The notes beneath the pieces are model-generated. The model had not been told where the DNA came from. It made no database searches and worked only from the letters and a program-made list of their open reading frames with translations. Position numbers and translations under genes: made by a program. Of a stretch of 64,000 nucleotides of DNA, positions 11,302 through 22,293 are shown piece by piece (position 1 is the first letter of the stretch; each line of letters starts with the position of its first letter). The stretch comes from Acarospora socialis (lineage: Eukaryota; Ascomycota; Lecanoromycetes; Acarosporales; Acarosporaceae), in the NCBI GenBank assembly GCA_025617375.2, contig JAMYGW020000013.1, positions 620,001-684,000 on the forward strand. The letters are read 5' to 3'.

Positions 11302-12902
11302 AGATAGTCAAGAAATTTAAACGTCAAAAGGGAGGTTAAGCTGTCGAATTAGTGGGTGATGCTTGGTTCAAGAGGGGATGGTCTGTGTACATATATCATG
11401 ACGACGAGGGGCATTATTACCTTACCAAGCACGTTTAATCTCCGAGTAATCTCAAGATGTCGAAATGTGACTAATCCATACCTAATACATCCTACGCCGC
11501 TTGAATCTCCAATTCCTAGGCGGTGACATGAAGAAGAAAGACACAGTTGGGGTAGCATTTAAACCGAAAGCTTCCAATGTTCTCCTGCCCCAGTCTCACT
11601 CCGGCTTTTCTTCTCTTCTCTTCTCTTCGCTGGTCACCTCCCTCCCCGGAGCAGGTCCAGCTTGTGAGAGGGGTAAAAGCTGACTGTTGTCAACATGTGG
11701 ATGCACGTTTAAGCGGTATTGCGTATTGCACGTACGGTAATTCCTGGAAGGTGAACAAGCCTGCTATTGCACGGAGTAGATGTCGTTGTAAAGGGACGTC
11801 CTACCGTATTTCTTTATCAGTTTACCAACGCACACTAAGCCAACTAAAGGGCTCGAACCCGACAGGTATGAGATATGCCCAAATAGCAGTCACAGTCAGC
11901 TGCTTCTGTAGCATGAGCGAATCGAGTTCTTCCGATACCCCATCTTTTGGAGGTTTTGGATATTCCGCAATGCTACGCCTTCGTCGCCCTGATCTATCAC
12001 CATGCTCGCAGTCCTCCCGTCTGCTCTTCTCGCTCCGGCCGGCCGTATTGCTTGGACTCCCGAAAGATTCCAGCAGCTGAGTTGGCTGTCTCGATCTTCC
12101 CACGTTGCTGGTAGCTTAACTCACCCTATGGAAGGTGTGCCCCTTTCACGTACGGATCACCACATAATAATAATAGTCGATCTTACCTAAACATAAGCCT
12201 TCCGTTCCACATCCGTAACAATACCTGCCTACCTACCATCGACATTAACCTCCTTCCCACAGTACCTCCCAACCGGACACGCACATACGCCGTCCGGACC
12301 CCGAGATTAGCCCAGGCACCCGACCCACCGACCGAGTCGCTCGCTCATTTGGCGCTTCGAGGTCGCCGGCCCTCGATCCACGACCCTGGAAAAAACGTTT
12401 CGACTACGTTTTCTGCTGCACCTCGGTGTCACTGGGATCTCTCGACCACCGGCATCGAATCGGAAGGGTCTTTCCTTTCGCGTTCGATATTTTACCTTCG
12501 GGTTCCAGGTGAAGCCGAACTCAGCTCAGTGTGACGACCCGCAGGCGCACTCTTACCGGTGCGCATGCAGCGCGCCGCTGCATACATCGGTCCGCCTGTA
12601 CGGAGTACGAATATTTGTACACTCTAGCACAGCTTTTGACGACTTGAGATACACAGTACACGTATGCCCTGTACTCACATGCAGCTGTCATCCGAATGCG
12701 CCGTTTTTTCCCAATGGCGGGTCTTGATGGAGGGTTTATTCGGTATTTGAGGGCCCGAAGCGCGCAGAAGTCGGATTTTGATAAGTCTAATAGTAAGTCT
12801 ATAACTAGATGCGTATGTCCCATCATCATGAACTCCTACTGTAAACCACAAAGCCTCCTCCGCCCGCTTGAAAATGCGACGTCTGGAAAGAGAACGGACC
12901 TG
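11302..12902. other. 1.6-kb gene-poor spacer
   Basis: I find no convincing gene. A minus-strand frame at 11822-12103 (EYPKPPKDGVSEELD inside it) has plausible composition but no ATG and no family match. A CTTCT tract lies near 11605-11630. Around 12230-12530 the DNA is C-rich with short CCTACCTACC units and looks like a promoter or untranslated leader. GTACGGAGTACGA at 12598-12610 recurs at 14332-14344. Confidence 0.4.
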
Positions 12903-14205
12903 CTACGAGCGGAAAAGCATACCGGATCCGAAATGGCTGTCGTACATTGAAGCAGAAGTCCCGGCGCCAGCAACATCTTCGAACGACAGGTCGTTGACGA
13001 AACTCTCCCAGGTGCCCCACGCTGGGTCCAAGATCGTTTGGAGAACGCCGCCCATTTGTGACGTGGACTCTTGAGCTGCAAAGGCGTTGGGAGGATGCCA
13101 TGCTTGAGACGACGCTGTCGTAGTGGCTGGTGTTTCGGTCACCGCCATCGTGACATCGAGAGACGTGGGCAACTGTTGCGAGGGCATCGACATGGGCGTC
13201 ATCGATTCAACAGGAGTTGACGTCAAAGAAAGGCCAGAATCATGACCCAGCCGCGACGCGCCGCTGCTCGACGATGCCGACATAGGTCCGCCGCTCGGGG
13301 ACAAGAACCTGCTGACCCTGTTCCTCGTTTGTCTCATGAGCTTCTCCATGGGCCTCCAGAGCATGCCTTTGGTGTAGTCGGCGATGACGTTGCCGTGGTG
13401 CTCGAACGAGTCTTCGATCAACGGCCAAAGTCGTCTTACCAGCGCGGAATCGTTGCATACGTAGCACTCTGCGATAGCGATAGCAAGAGCGTGCCATTGG
13501 GCCACCTCGAACCATCTGAAGCCCTCGCCATGTGGATGGCTCCTGATCAGGTACGCCTTTTCCAGCACGCTCGCGGAAAGCTCGAGCAGGTGAGAGCTAC
13601 CAAGCACTCGCGGTGGTGCTCCGCTGCCAATACGGTGCAACGGGCGTAGAGCACATAGCTTCATCGTCGCCACAATCGACTGAGACCCGTTCAAGGTGAA
13701 CCATGCATAAGGACTGGCGCAAGGGTCACAATACTGTAGAAGCTTAACCGTCCGATGCTCAAACTGCTCGACGTGCCGCTGCCGAGCGTCCCAGTTGTAC
13801 ATGGCACCTGAGGCACCCTTGGCCATCTCACTGGTTGAGACGAAGTTCAGTAATTTACCGCTAGCTTGCGCGTTATAAGTCACGAGAGCAAATGTTATGT
13901 CCGTTAAGCCTTCTCTGTCCGGCAGATCGCCTATTGAACTGGGTTCGAATTCTGAGTCGTTCACATTTTTGGGCATGCTAGGCTGGGGTGAGTCCGGGGT
14001 GATGAGAGGCTCCGAAGCTCGGTCAAATGAGGCTTGCAGATCCAGCAAGCAGATGGTGTACCACAAGCGCTTCCGCATCTGCTGCTCGAAGAAGGACTCG
14101 GAGAGCCGATGATCGTCCACATGCAGAGAAAGCGCTCGTGCGATCCTCACAGCGACCGGGACCAATGTCCACACAACCCGGCTCTGGTCCTGCGCGTGGG
14201 TAGCA
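12903..14205 (-). pseudogene. 5'-truncated fungal transcription factor (Fungal_trans domain)
   Basis: An open frame of over 420 codons runs from about 14205 to the stop at 12903. AQDQSRVVWTLVPVAVRIARAL and RKRLWYTICLLDLQ are typical of the middle homology domain of Zn2Cys6 transcription factors, followed by a helical region and a Ser/Thr/Pro/Met-rich tail. There is no ATG at the homologous start (an in-frame stop lies just upstream near 14205, and the first ATG is inside the domain near 14078). No Zn2Cys6 cluster exists in the 360 bp before the neighbouring ER isomerase gene. The gene therefore seems to have lost its DNA-binding end and promoter. It could still be transcribed as a short protein, or have a far upstream exon I cannot see, but the next gene leaves little room. 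The rest of the frame is unbroken, so loss may be recent. Confidence 0.65.
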
Positions 14206-14565
14206 AGCTTGGTACATCAAACTGACTTAGGTAAGTTAGTGCTACTCATTGTCGCTAGACTATCCAAATTCGTCTTTGTGCTCGTGCACAAGTTCTTCCA
14301 CTCCCGCCCCTCGCTACCTATGGTTGGTTTTGTACGGAGTACGAGTACCTCAAGCTTATTAACAGCGGCAACGGCAGCGGCAACTGTGTCTTTTTGGCTA
14401 TTAATAATTTGAAGCATCAGATTTATCAGCCTTGTACTCGGGTGTTGTTGTGCACTTGCCACACAATAATCCAAATTACACTCAACAATCAAACAAGCAG
14501 TTTCGTCAACATCCAGCATCAGCAACCAAAGGAAGACAGCTTCCTGTCACCGTTCATCTGCAGAC
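14206..14565. promoter_or_regulatory. Upstream region of the ER disulfide isomerase gene
   Basis: This 360-bp region contains the second copy of GTACGGAGTACGA (14332-14344), a GCGGCAACG-type repeat near 14365-14390, and an A/C-rich leader before the ATG at 14566. I could not identify an unfolded-protein-response element by eye. Confidence 0.45.
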
Positions 14566-15714
14566 ATGGCTCGTCTGAGCTACGTTCTCCTCTCCTCTCT
14601 GGTGATACTAGGCGCACACTCAGCTTCCTTGGTTCTTGACCTGATACCGGACAACTTCGATAAAGTGGTCTTAAACTCCGGCAAACCCGCTCTCGTCGAA
14701 TTCTTCGCGCCATGGTGCGGTCACTGCAAGAACCTGGCCCCGGTCTACGAAGAGCTGGCGCAGCATTTCGCCTTCGCCGAAGATAAGGTGTCAATTGGTA
14801 AGGTGGACGCCGACGAACACAAGGAACTGGGCCGGAGGTTTGGCATTCAGGGGTTTCCGACGCTGAAGTGGTTCGATGGCAAGAGCGCCAAACCGGTGGA
14901 TTACACCGGCGGTCGGGATCTCGAAAGTCTCACCAAATGGGTAACCGAGAAGACGGGCTTGAAGCCCAAGAGTAAGAGGTCGACACCCAGCCGGGTGGAG
15001 ATGCTCAACGACAAGACATTCAAGCAGGAGATTGGAGGCGATAAAGACGTCCTCGTGGCGTTCACAGCTCCATGGTGTGGACGTAAGTCTTTGTGACCAG
15101 CCTTTCCGCAACTCCGTTTACTGAAATCCGATACAGACTGTAAGAGCCTGGCACCAACTTGGGAAACTCTTGCCAACGATTTTGCTGCCGAGCCAACGGT
15201 ACTGATTGCCAAAGTCGATGCCGAAGCTGAGAACGCAAAAGCAACTGCTCAGGAGCAAGGAGTCAAATCTTACCCCACCATCAAGTACTTTCCGAAGGGA
15301 TCGACAACTCCACAGGCATATGAAGGCGGCCGGACCGAGAAGGACTTGATTGATTTCCTGAATGAGAATGCTGGTACTCATCGCGCTGTGGGTGGCGGGC
15401 TGAATGCGAAGGCTGGCACGATAGAAGTGTTAGACTCCGTCGTTGCCAAGCTCACCGCCGGTGGCAGTCTCGCAACCATTTCCGAAGAGGCTCAGAAGGC
15501 TGCCCAGTCATTGAAAGACAAGTATGCCGAGTACTACGTCAAAGTCTTCAACAAGCTTAGCAACAGCGACGGTTACGTCGAGAAGGAGTTGGCCCGGTTG
15601 GATGGTCTGCTGAGGAAGGGGGGACTGGCGCCTGAAAAGGTGGACGACCTCACATCGCGCTCAAACATCTTGCGCAAGTTCACCGGCAATGGTAAGTTCA
15701 GGGATGAGTTATAG
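14566..15714 (+). CDS. ER protein disulfide isomerase with ERp29-type C-terminus (ERp38/TigA type)
   Basis: Exons 14566..15082 and 15137..15714 give 364 residues. It catalyses disulfide formation and exchange in the ER lumen. A signal peptide (MARLSYVLLSSLVILGAHSA) precedes two thioredoxin domains with active sites CGHC at 51-54 and 171-174. The second CGHC is split by the intron inside its His codon. The last about 95 residues form the all-helical ERp29-type D domain. The protein ends FRDEL, so RDEL can serve as the ER retrieval signal. A GTAAGT lies right before this end; if it were used as a donor the tail would differ, but I see no good acceptor. Two-thioredoxin plus D-domain order and length match Neurospora ERp38 and Aspergillus TigA. 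Confidence 0.92.
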
Positions 15715-15920
15715 ATCAAATATCCACTTGGTGGAGTGCAAGTATATAACATGGGATGGTAATTTGGCATCGAAACGTGGCGTTCAAACAATTGAGAACG
15801 ATAACGCTTCGATTTGGTTTTGCATCCATCCTCGAATGTGCCGATACAGTATTTACGTAGCATGCATTGAACCCAATAGTCCACCGATACGCCTCGCTAG
15901 CAACCGATTTGGGTATCTCG

Positions 15921-16280
15921 TCATTGCTTGGATTGATTCGAGTCGTCGCCTGCTAGGACCGTTGCTTCGAGATTATCCAATCTCCGCGACATGTCGTCCA
16001 CTGCAGGGAGTTCAGCATGTAGGCGGCCTTCCCGGGCTCGGCACTCACTTTTGGCAAAGATCTCTGCAGACACCGTGGAGAACTTGGTAGTAAGCCCGTC
16101 CAGGAGCTCATCCACCACAGCACTAAGCTCGCCTGGGGCATCTTCTGTCTGCTGTTCACGCCAATCGACATAATATACTTAGCCAGCACGATTGCGGTCT
16201 CAGAGACGGATTTGTAAACGTACCGAATCTGCCTGCAGGTGTCCGTCTTCCATGACAGAATCCTGCTTTGGTGAAGCCAT
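15921..16280 (-). CDS. Heat shock factor binding protein 1 (HSBP1) homologue
   Basis: Exons 16280..16224, 16151..16049 and 16000..15921 give only 79 residues, so the gene is easy to miss. The joined product contains AVVDELLDGLTTKFSTV, then AEIFAKMDDMSRRLDNLEA, the hallmark heptad coiled coil of HSBP1. The Met of FAKMDD is assembled across the last intron. HSBP1 is a small trimeric coiled-coil protein that binds heat shock factor and, in animals, helps assemble the WASH endosomal complex. The role in this fungus is inferred. The first acceptor is AACAGCAG (16156-16149), a NAGNAG tandem site that would add or drop one Gln. It starts head-to-head with EBP2, 320 bp apart. Confidence 0.88.
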
Positions 16281-16600
16281 CTGAGCGACGTTTGCCACCG
16301 AGAGTGGTGCCGGTTTGAGGCTCGACCGGTTCCGTGCAACTAACGTGGATCTGAAGAACCTCGAGGCACGCCTGGGCGTCGCAGGCTTAGGGGTGATCTC
16401 GCGTGTGATTGGCATATTGCCGCAGGCGGTGAAGATGCTTGGCGTCGGTGTGAAATGGATTAGCCCGATAGGGAAGGCTTGGAATTGTGCCGCTAGAACA
16501 AATCAGTGAATTTCAATGTCCAAATCCTGGCGCAAAAGTACAGTAATTCATGAGGGGCTTATAACGACGTGCAAGGGAAAGAAAAGCCCGAAAACTTACT
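16281..16600. promoter_or_regulatory. Shared upstream region of HSBP1 and EBP2
   Basis: This 320-bp space lies between two divergent starts. A minus-strand open frame continues upstream of the HSBP1 ATG to about 16415 (Arg-rich, ending in MASPKQD); I chose the internal ATG because HSBP1 proteins are short. No known ribosome-biogenesis motif could be recognised with confidence. Confidence 0.45.
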
Positions 16601-17886
16601 ATGGGAGAGAAACGTAAATTACTTACTGCCCTGGATGCCTACAAAGGTAGGGACGTGAAGGCGGAGCGGCAGAAGAAACTGCGCAAGCAGGCCGAGAAGA
16701 GAAAAAAGGCAAAGCAGGAAGACGATATCTCAGGCGAGAAGAGTGGGAATGATAGCGCTGATGACCGTGTTGAGATCAATCCGCTTGGGGAGGACGTCTC
16801 TGTGGACGGTGACGGATGGGAGACTGAAGAAAGTGAAAGAGCGCCGGCAGCTGTATGTGTTAACTGGTCAATTCACGAACGGGCCATGCTCACTGCTGAT
16901 ATCCTTACGCTAGCTTGACTTCTCACAATTAGATGAGAGCGATAGTGAGAGTGAACTGGACGTTGATGATCTTGCGAACGCCAACGGCGATATGGATGCA
17001 AGAGGCGGGGACGAGGCCGATACGGGAGATATTCCACTGTCCGACCTCGAAAGCCTCAATGAAGACGAGAAAGGCGACGTGGTACCACACCAGCGACTAA
17101 CGATTAACAATATCCCTGCTCTGATTCGAGCGCTCAAATCTATAGCCCTATCGACCTCAGATCTTCCGTTTTCCGAGCACCAATCAATAACATCTACAGA
17201 GCCTGTATCAATAGCAGACGTCGAAGACGATCTAAACCGAGAACTAGCTTTCTACAAACAGAGCCTTGAAGCCGTCAAGGACGCCCGCTCACGATTAAAG
17301 AAAGAAGGCGTTCCCTTCTCGCGACCGACGGATTACTTTGCGGAGATGGTCAAGAGCGATGAACACATGGGTAAAGTCAAACATAAGCTTACGGATGAGG
17401 CTGCCAACAAGAAAGCTGCGGCGGAGGCGAGGAAGCAGCGCGATTTGAAGAAGTTTGGGAAACAGGTGCAGGTTGCTAAATTGCAGGAGAGGGATAAGGC
17501 GAAGAGGGAGACGTTGGACAAGATCAACATCTTGAAGAGGAGTACGGAGCCCGGACAAATATCTTTGGTCTAATGTGCTGACCGGCCTATTTGCAGAACG
17601 GAGAGATGCCGACACGGGCAAGGCTGAAGAAGACGACCTATTCGACATCGCTTTAGAGGATGCAAGCAAGACGGACAAGTCGGCCAGGTCAAAACGGAAC
17701 GGCCCAGGCGGCAAGGCGAACAACAAGCGTCAGAAGCGGGACGAGAAGTTTGGATTCGGGGGGAAGAAGAGGTTCTCCAAGAGCGGAGACGCGGCGTCGA
17801 GTGCCGATATGAGAGGCTTCTCCGCCAAAAAGATGAAGGGGTCTCAGCGGCCAGGGAAAAGTCGAAGGGCGAAGCAGGGTCGATGA
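16601..17886 (+). CDS. EBP2: rRNA-processing protein Ebp2
   Basis: Exons 16601..16852, 16938..17541 and 17597..17886 give 381 residues. Ebp2 acts in the nucleolus in 27S pre-rRNA processing and 60S assembly. A Lys-rich start (LRKQAEKRKKAK) and acidic linkers lead to the conserved core: ELAFYKQSLEAVKDAR, VPFSRPTDYFAEMVKSDEHM, FGKQVQVAKLQERDKAKRE and KINILKRKRRDA, the last created by joining exons 2 and 3. The tail is basic with FGFGGKKRFSKSGDAAS, as in other Ebp2. Intron 1 has two in-phase solutions: donor 16853 with acceptor 16937, or donor 16857 with acceptor 16932. They differ only in a few linker residues. Confidence 0.92.
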
Positions 17887-18539
17887 CAGCGAGCAAGGTC
17901 CAATACCTAGCACGTATATAAAGGCTTAAAAACTTTGCGTTTCCTGACGTGCAGCGAATCGATTCATACCACCTAGGTCTTCCGCCCTCAACCAAAGCTA
18001 CTTTCTTTGCTGCTCTCCAGTCCGCGTGCCAACCATGTGGACCTGGCCGACTCTCTACAACGGAGCAACCTACTAGCATTACAGCCGCATGTAGCCTGCG
18101 GTGTGCACCCAACGATAAACATACATTTCCTTCCAAGGGTAGCTCGACCGTGGACACTCAGAGCCGCTCGGGGCATTGCCCATATGGACGGCCTCCCACC
18201 TCGCTACTCCAGGGCTTTCGTGCCTCATTTGATATCCTTTCAAGGGTAAACATTCTCCTGAAGACTGACTATGTACTGAGCTCCACAAGACTTTGCAGTG
18301 GCTACCAGTGCCGATTTCATAGATAACAGTCATGTAAACAACTAGCGTATCCGTGGCTATTTACGTTAAGTCATTAATAATTGCCCCTCTCGCCCGCAAA
18401 GCAACCATAACATACAGAGTATCGAGATTTGGCAGCCCAATGCCAATACTGGATAATCCGACACCCCATTCCCAACATCAGATGTTATACAGTTGTGTAT
18501 GAGTTCCGGCTCACCGTTATGCCGTCAACGCCGATGGTG
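17887..18539. other. Convergent 3' spacer
   Basis: This is 650 bp between the ends of EBP2 and the RFTS-domain gene. Several frames of 60-190 codons overlap here on both strands but none has family features or consistent codon bias. I see no RNA gene. Confidence 0.4.
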
Positions 18540-20206
18540 TCAATACCGTCGCTGAATTCGCTCAGGAAACGAGTCTTTTGGGATAGTGTCAGATAGAGAA
18601 TGAGTGCTCGCGATCTGATGTATCCGGCGGAGAAGGTTGCTGGAGAAAATCAGCAAAAGCTTTACAAAAGTAGGCTCATGCTCTGACCTGATGGGGAGGT
18701 GCGGTCTCTCCTCCTTAAGCACGAGATCGAGCTTATCTCGAGCGCCGAAGTTGTGGCCCTTGAGATGCTCATCGATCATCTGCTGCGAGTAAGCCTCCCT
18801 GGCTTGGTAGACCTTATAGTTGCACCCGTCGACTGCGCACGTCCAAGTGTCACCGGGTCCTTGAGGAGTAAAAGACGGTGGTGATTGCTCCAAGATCTCG
18901 AACGTTGGTATGTCATGTGTATTGGACGAAGATTCGGTATCAGAACGCATTGATTCTGTGTGAAATACATCGGTCGAGTCTGGCGCGGCGTTGGCCCGCT
19001 TGGTGGCTTTGGTGTCGCGTAGAGCTTTTTCCGTGCTATGTGACCCTAAATCTTCGGTTGCTGAATCCTCCTTGTCACTAACTTCGTCGAGGGATGTGAC
19101 AGATACACTGACACCCTTTCCAGCCCCTGTTCGTGTGAATTTCGAGGTTTTGGGGCGCAACACTGACTTCCTCTTATGAGATCGCTGATGGAGTTTAACC
19201 ACTCGATGATCAACAACCTCCTCTTCAGAACTGCCCTTTCTCGTCATGGCTCGATTAAGTTCCGGTTCCTGCCGGCGACTAGACCGATCCGCTTTGGTGA
19301 ACTGTATTGGGGATTGCGCGACTGACTGCAAGTTGGTCTGCGGTTGTTCATCACTCCTTGATTTTCTTTGGATTTGTTTGAATATGTCCTTTACGCGTGC
19401 AAAGTCTTCCTGTACACGAGTCACAGAAGTCCCAGAGCACTCATATCTGCAGACTCACAGGGAACCTCTGTCGTATGTGCCGGTAGAATGGTGAAATCGG
19501 CCAATTCACACGCTCCTTTCCACTCAACATCGTCAAAATGAGAAACTCCCTGTGCTTGTAGAAAGCCTCGGCGGCGTCGTCAATGTCTTCGTGGCGGTAG
19601 TTCGAGTACTCAATGTACTGTATATCGTTAGCATCTCATCCGAGGACTATTCCAGATCCCGCTCACCTTTTTGAACAGGCGTTGGCATTGTTCGTCCGTG
19701 CCCCTCGAGCCCCTATATCCTCCTCGCCTTGTTCCATGCTTTTTGGAGTTATCGGCCAAGAAGTACAACATCTCTATGGCTTCCACCATCTCAGCGAAGA
19801 TGCCCTGGTACTCCACTGCCGGCTCGACTAAGAACCAGCCTGCGTTACCCTCGGCCCATATCCCGACGCCGCCCTCTTCGAATTGACCGTAGGCATAACG
19901 TCTGACATTAGAAAGTTGAATGGGTTGCGCAAGAAGACTGCGATCCAACACTAGAGCTACATTAAATCTAGCTCTTGCGGAGCAGGTGCAAGATGACTTA
20001 CCCAATCGCTCCTTGTCGTCATCGATCTCATCCAAGACACCACGGACAACAAGACCAGATATGTTAGAGGCAGTAAGAAGGCTTGTCAGAGTAAAGCCAT
20101 CCGTCTCGCACACAGTAACATCTTTCAGCCGGAACTCTGGCCAATCATTGTCATTCTCAATTCTTGGGTCCAGCGGAGCAAGGACGGCTTCTTCACTGGC
20201 GGTCAT
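18540..20206 (-). CDS. RFTS-like (DNMT1 replication-foci domain) protein
   Basis: Exons 20206..20002, 19956..19667, 19617..19459 and 19409..18540 give about 507 residues; a further 48-nt in-phase intron (about GTCAGAG to CTCCAG, near 18690-18640) would shorten this by 16. The N-terminal 220 residues (DPRIENDNDWPEFRLKDV, YGQFEEGGVGIWAEGNAGW, DAAEAFYKHREFL) match the replication-foci-targeting domain of DNMT1-like methyltransferases as found in stand-alone fungal proteins. A Ser/Lys-rich linker follows, then a C2H2-like knuckle (WTCAVDGCNY ... DEHLKGH). No methyltransferase motifs (PCQ, ENV) are present, so it should bind chromatin without methylating. Role is inferred. It faces PUS4 across a short promoter region. 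Confidence 0.8.
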
Positions 20207-20646
20207 GTTTGATTATCGAAAATCAAGTACATTGTAGATTCAAAAGGGAAAAGAGTATACAAAGTCCTCGTACAATGGATCGCGTCTTCGCGTATCTCTG
20301 CGGGGCTTTGGTCCGTACCTGGCGGGTACGCTTTTCCTACCTTACCTTAGTCTACCTACCTTAGTAGGTAAGGTACACCATATGTATCTAGCGCTAGGCA
20401 CATGAACTTCCCGTAGTTACAGTACGAAGTCCCGCCTGACAACTTGCTCCGACCCTATGAGGCTCTGCTGATTGTGTGGAAATATTTCAAGGGAAGGTTT
20501 ATATCTCAACTGTTGCAACCAGCAAACATAAGGCTCTGACACCTAACTTGGGCGCGAGTCGACGGGGGACATCAAATAGCCGACGAAGAGGATTGTCAGT
20601 ACTGTATCCGGGACCTATGAGCGTCACTTTTTATTTTAGGTCGATA
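20207..20646. promoter_or_regulatory. Divergent promoter with TACCTTA/TAGGTA repeats
   Basis: This 440-bp region lies between the RFTS gene and PUS4. At 20331-20380 there is a dense run of TACCTTA and TAGGTA units on both strands forming imperfect inverted repeats. Similar runs occur in the promoters at 25.7 kb and 32.4 kb. Confidence 0.55.
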
Positions 20647-22020
20647 ATGCCGAAAACCAAATCTGTCGACGGCGTGTTTGGTGAGCGCTCATCTCACACT
20701 GTCAGTTTTTGGTTGTACAAGTAACAAGGGTACGTCCACTGAACTAAGGTGTTAGCCATAAACAAACCTTTAGGGATCAGCTCCGCTCAAGTGGTACGAG
20801 ACCTACAGAAAGCTTTCAATCCCTCGACGCTCTTCGCACCCTGGCTCGAAGCGGAAAGAGCGAAACGCAGCCGTGAGAATCACAATCAGCGCTTCAGGCG
20901 GAAAGACAAGCGTCAACAAGTGAAAATAGGACATGGCGGAACTCTGGATCCATTCGCGACGGGTGTGCTGGTCGTGGGCGTGGGGAAGGGCACGAAGCAG
21001 TTGCAGGGGTTCTTGGAATGTACCAAGGCTTACGAGGCGGTCGTGCTGTTCGGTGTCGCGACCGACACTTATGACAGGGAAGGGAAAGTGCTGGGAAGAG
21101 CACCGTATGCGCATGTGACGAGGGCGTCGGTCGAGAAAGCCTTGGAGAGTTTTAGAGGAAATATAATGCAGAAGCCGCCTCTCTTCTCGGCCTTACGGAT
21201 GCAAGGCAAAAGGCTATACGAATATGCCCGAAGCGGTGAGAACTTACCCGTACAAATCCAAGAAAGACCTGTGGAGGTTAAGCTGCTAGAAATCGTTGAA
21301 TGGCTGGATGGAGGGAGTCATCAATACAAGTGGCCCTCCGAGGAAGTAGAGACAGAGTCTGAGGTGGCTATTGCAAGATCGATTTTGCCCGTCGATACTG
21401 TAAAGGAGAATAGAGATGGTGAAGTGGATGTGGGCGATATCGTTCAGCAAGATGTTGGAAGCGGTACGAAGAGGAAGAGACCGAGTGGCCAGGAGGATGA
21501 CCTCGTGTATGACAAGAAGACGCGCAGAGACAATCCGGAGATCGCTATGTCTGGCGGATTGCAGTCACCGAGATGGGACAACGCGCTCGATCAGCCGAGC
21601 ACGTCCGAGCCTGCCGATCGGTCTGAACCAGGCGTCTCGCTGGCTCAGATCGAGAGGTCAGAGGCTTCAAGCTTGACACAGGGTCCGCCTGCGGTGAAGC
21701 TCCGTATGACAGTCACCTCTGGATTCTACGTGAGATCCTTGTGCCACGATCTCGGAAAGGCGGTGGGATCCCTGGCAATAATGAGTGACCTGGTCAGGAC
21801 GCGACAGGGCAACTTCGAACTTGGTGAAAACGTACTGGAGTACAAAGAGCTGAGCCAAGGCGAAGACATCTGGGGTCCGAAGATTGAGGGTTTCCTAGAT
21901 GCTTGGAATACGCAGAGAGACACCTCGCCTGCGGAGAAATCTGAAGATGACGAGTCAGGAATCAGCCTCCCAACGGTTGCTGGAAGCGAATCCAAAGTTA
22001 CGAAAGGCGATGATGGATAA
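20647..22020 (+). CDS. PUS4: tRNA pseudouridine-55 synthase (TruB/Pus4 family)
   Basis: Exons 20647..20680 and 20756..22020 give 432 residues. The enzyme converts U55 to pseudouridine in the T-loop of tRNAs, in nucleus and mitochondria in yeast. The start MPKTKSVDGVFAINKPLGIS is completed across the intron. The catalytic motif HGGTLDPFATGVLVVG has the active Asp at residue 76. KAYEAVVLFGVATDTYD, QKPPLFSALRMQGKRLYEYAR and SGFYVRSLCHDLG are further TruB signatures. A fungal-type insert of about 100 low-complexity residues (about 215-325) separates the last two. The acidic tail is not conserved. The 34-nt first exon is typical of these genes. Confidence 0.93.
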
Positions 22021-22293
22021 TATTCATGAGTGCATTTAATTCTATCACAAGTATATTCTACCGCACTTCCATGCCGTGCTTAGCAACGCCCCATATCCTA
22101 ATGTAGTCCAGCGGTCTAAGATGGTACACATTCACTGAGAAGACGACAAATCTAGACCAAGTTACCAGCTCATATCCCCTCCACCTAAACTCCTTACCAA
22201 GCCGCACTATAGACCAGTGCGTATGGCGGCCTCAGTAGCGGAGAGAGAACTTCACTCGAATCCTGCAAAGATATATAAACGGAAAAAGGGCTT
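22021..22293. other. Convergent 3' spacer
   Basis: This is 270 bp between PUS4 and the transporter gene. No feature is visible beyond A/T-rich 3' flanks. Confidence 0.4.

Noticed and set aside
10505-11320. A 271-codon plus-strand frame
   Set aside because: It is antisense to the epimerase-like gene, whose exons and Rossmann motif are clear; the plus frame has only chance content.
11577-12103. Opposed frames in the 11.8-12.1 kb spacer
   Set aside because: Neither has an ATG-led start with family features; the minus one has some coding character but not enough to call a gene.
17570-18333. Several 60-195-codon frames near the end of EBP2
   Set aside because: Antisense or out-of-frame to EBP2 exon 3 and its 3' flank; no motif.
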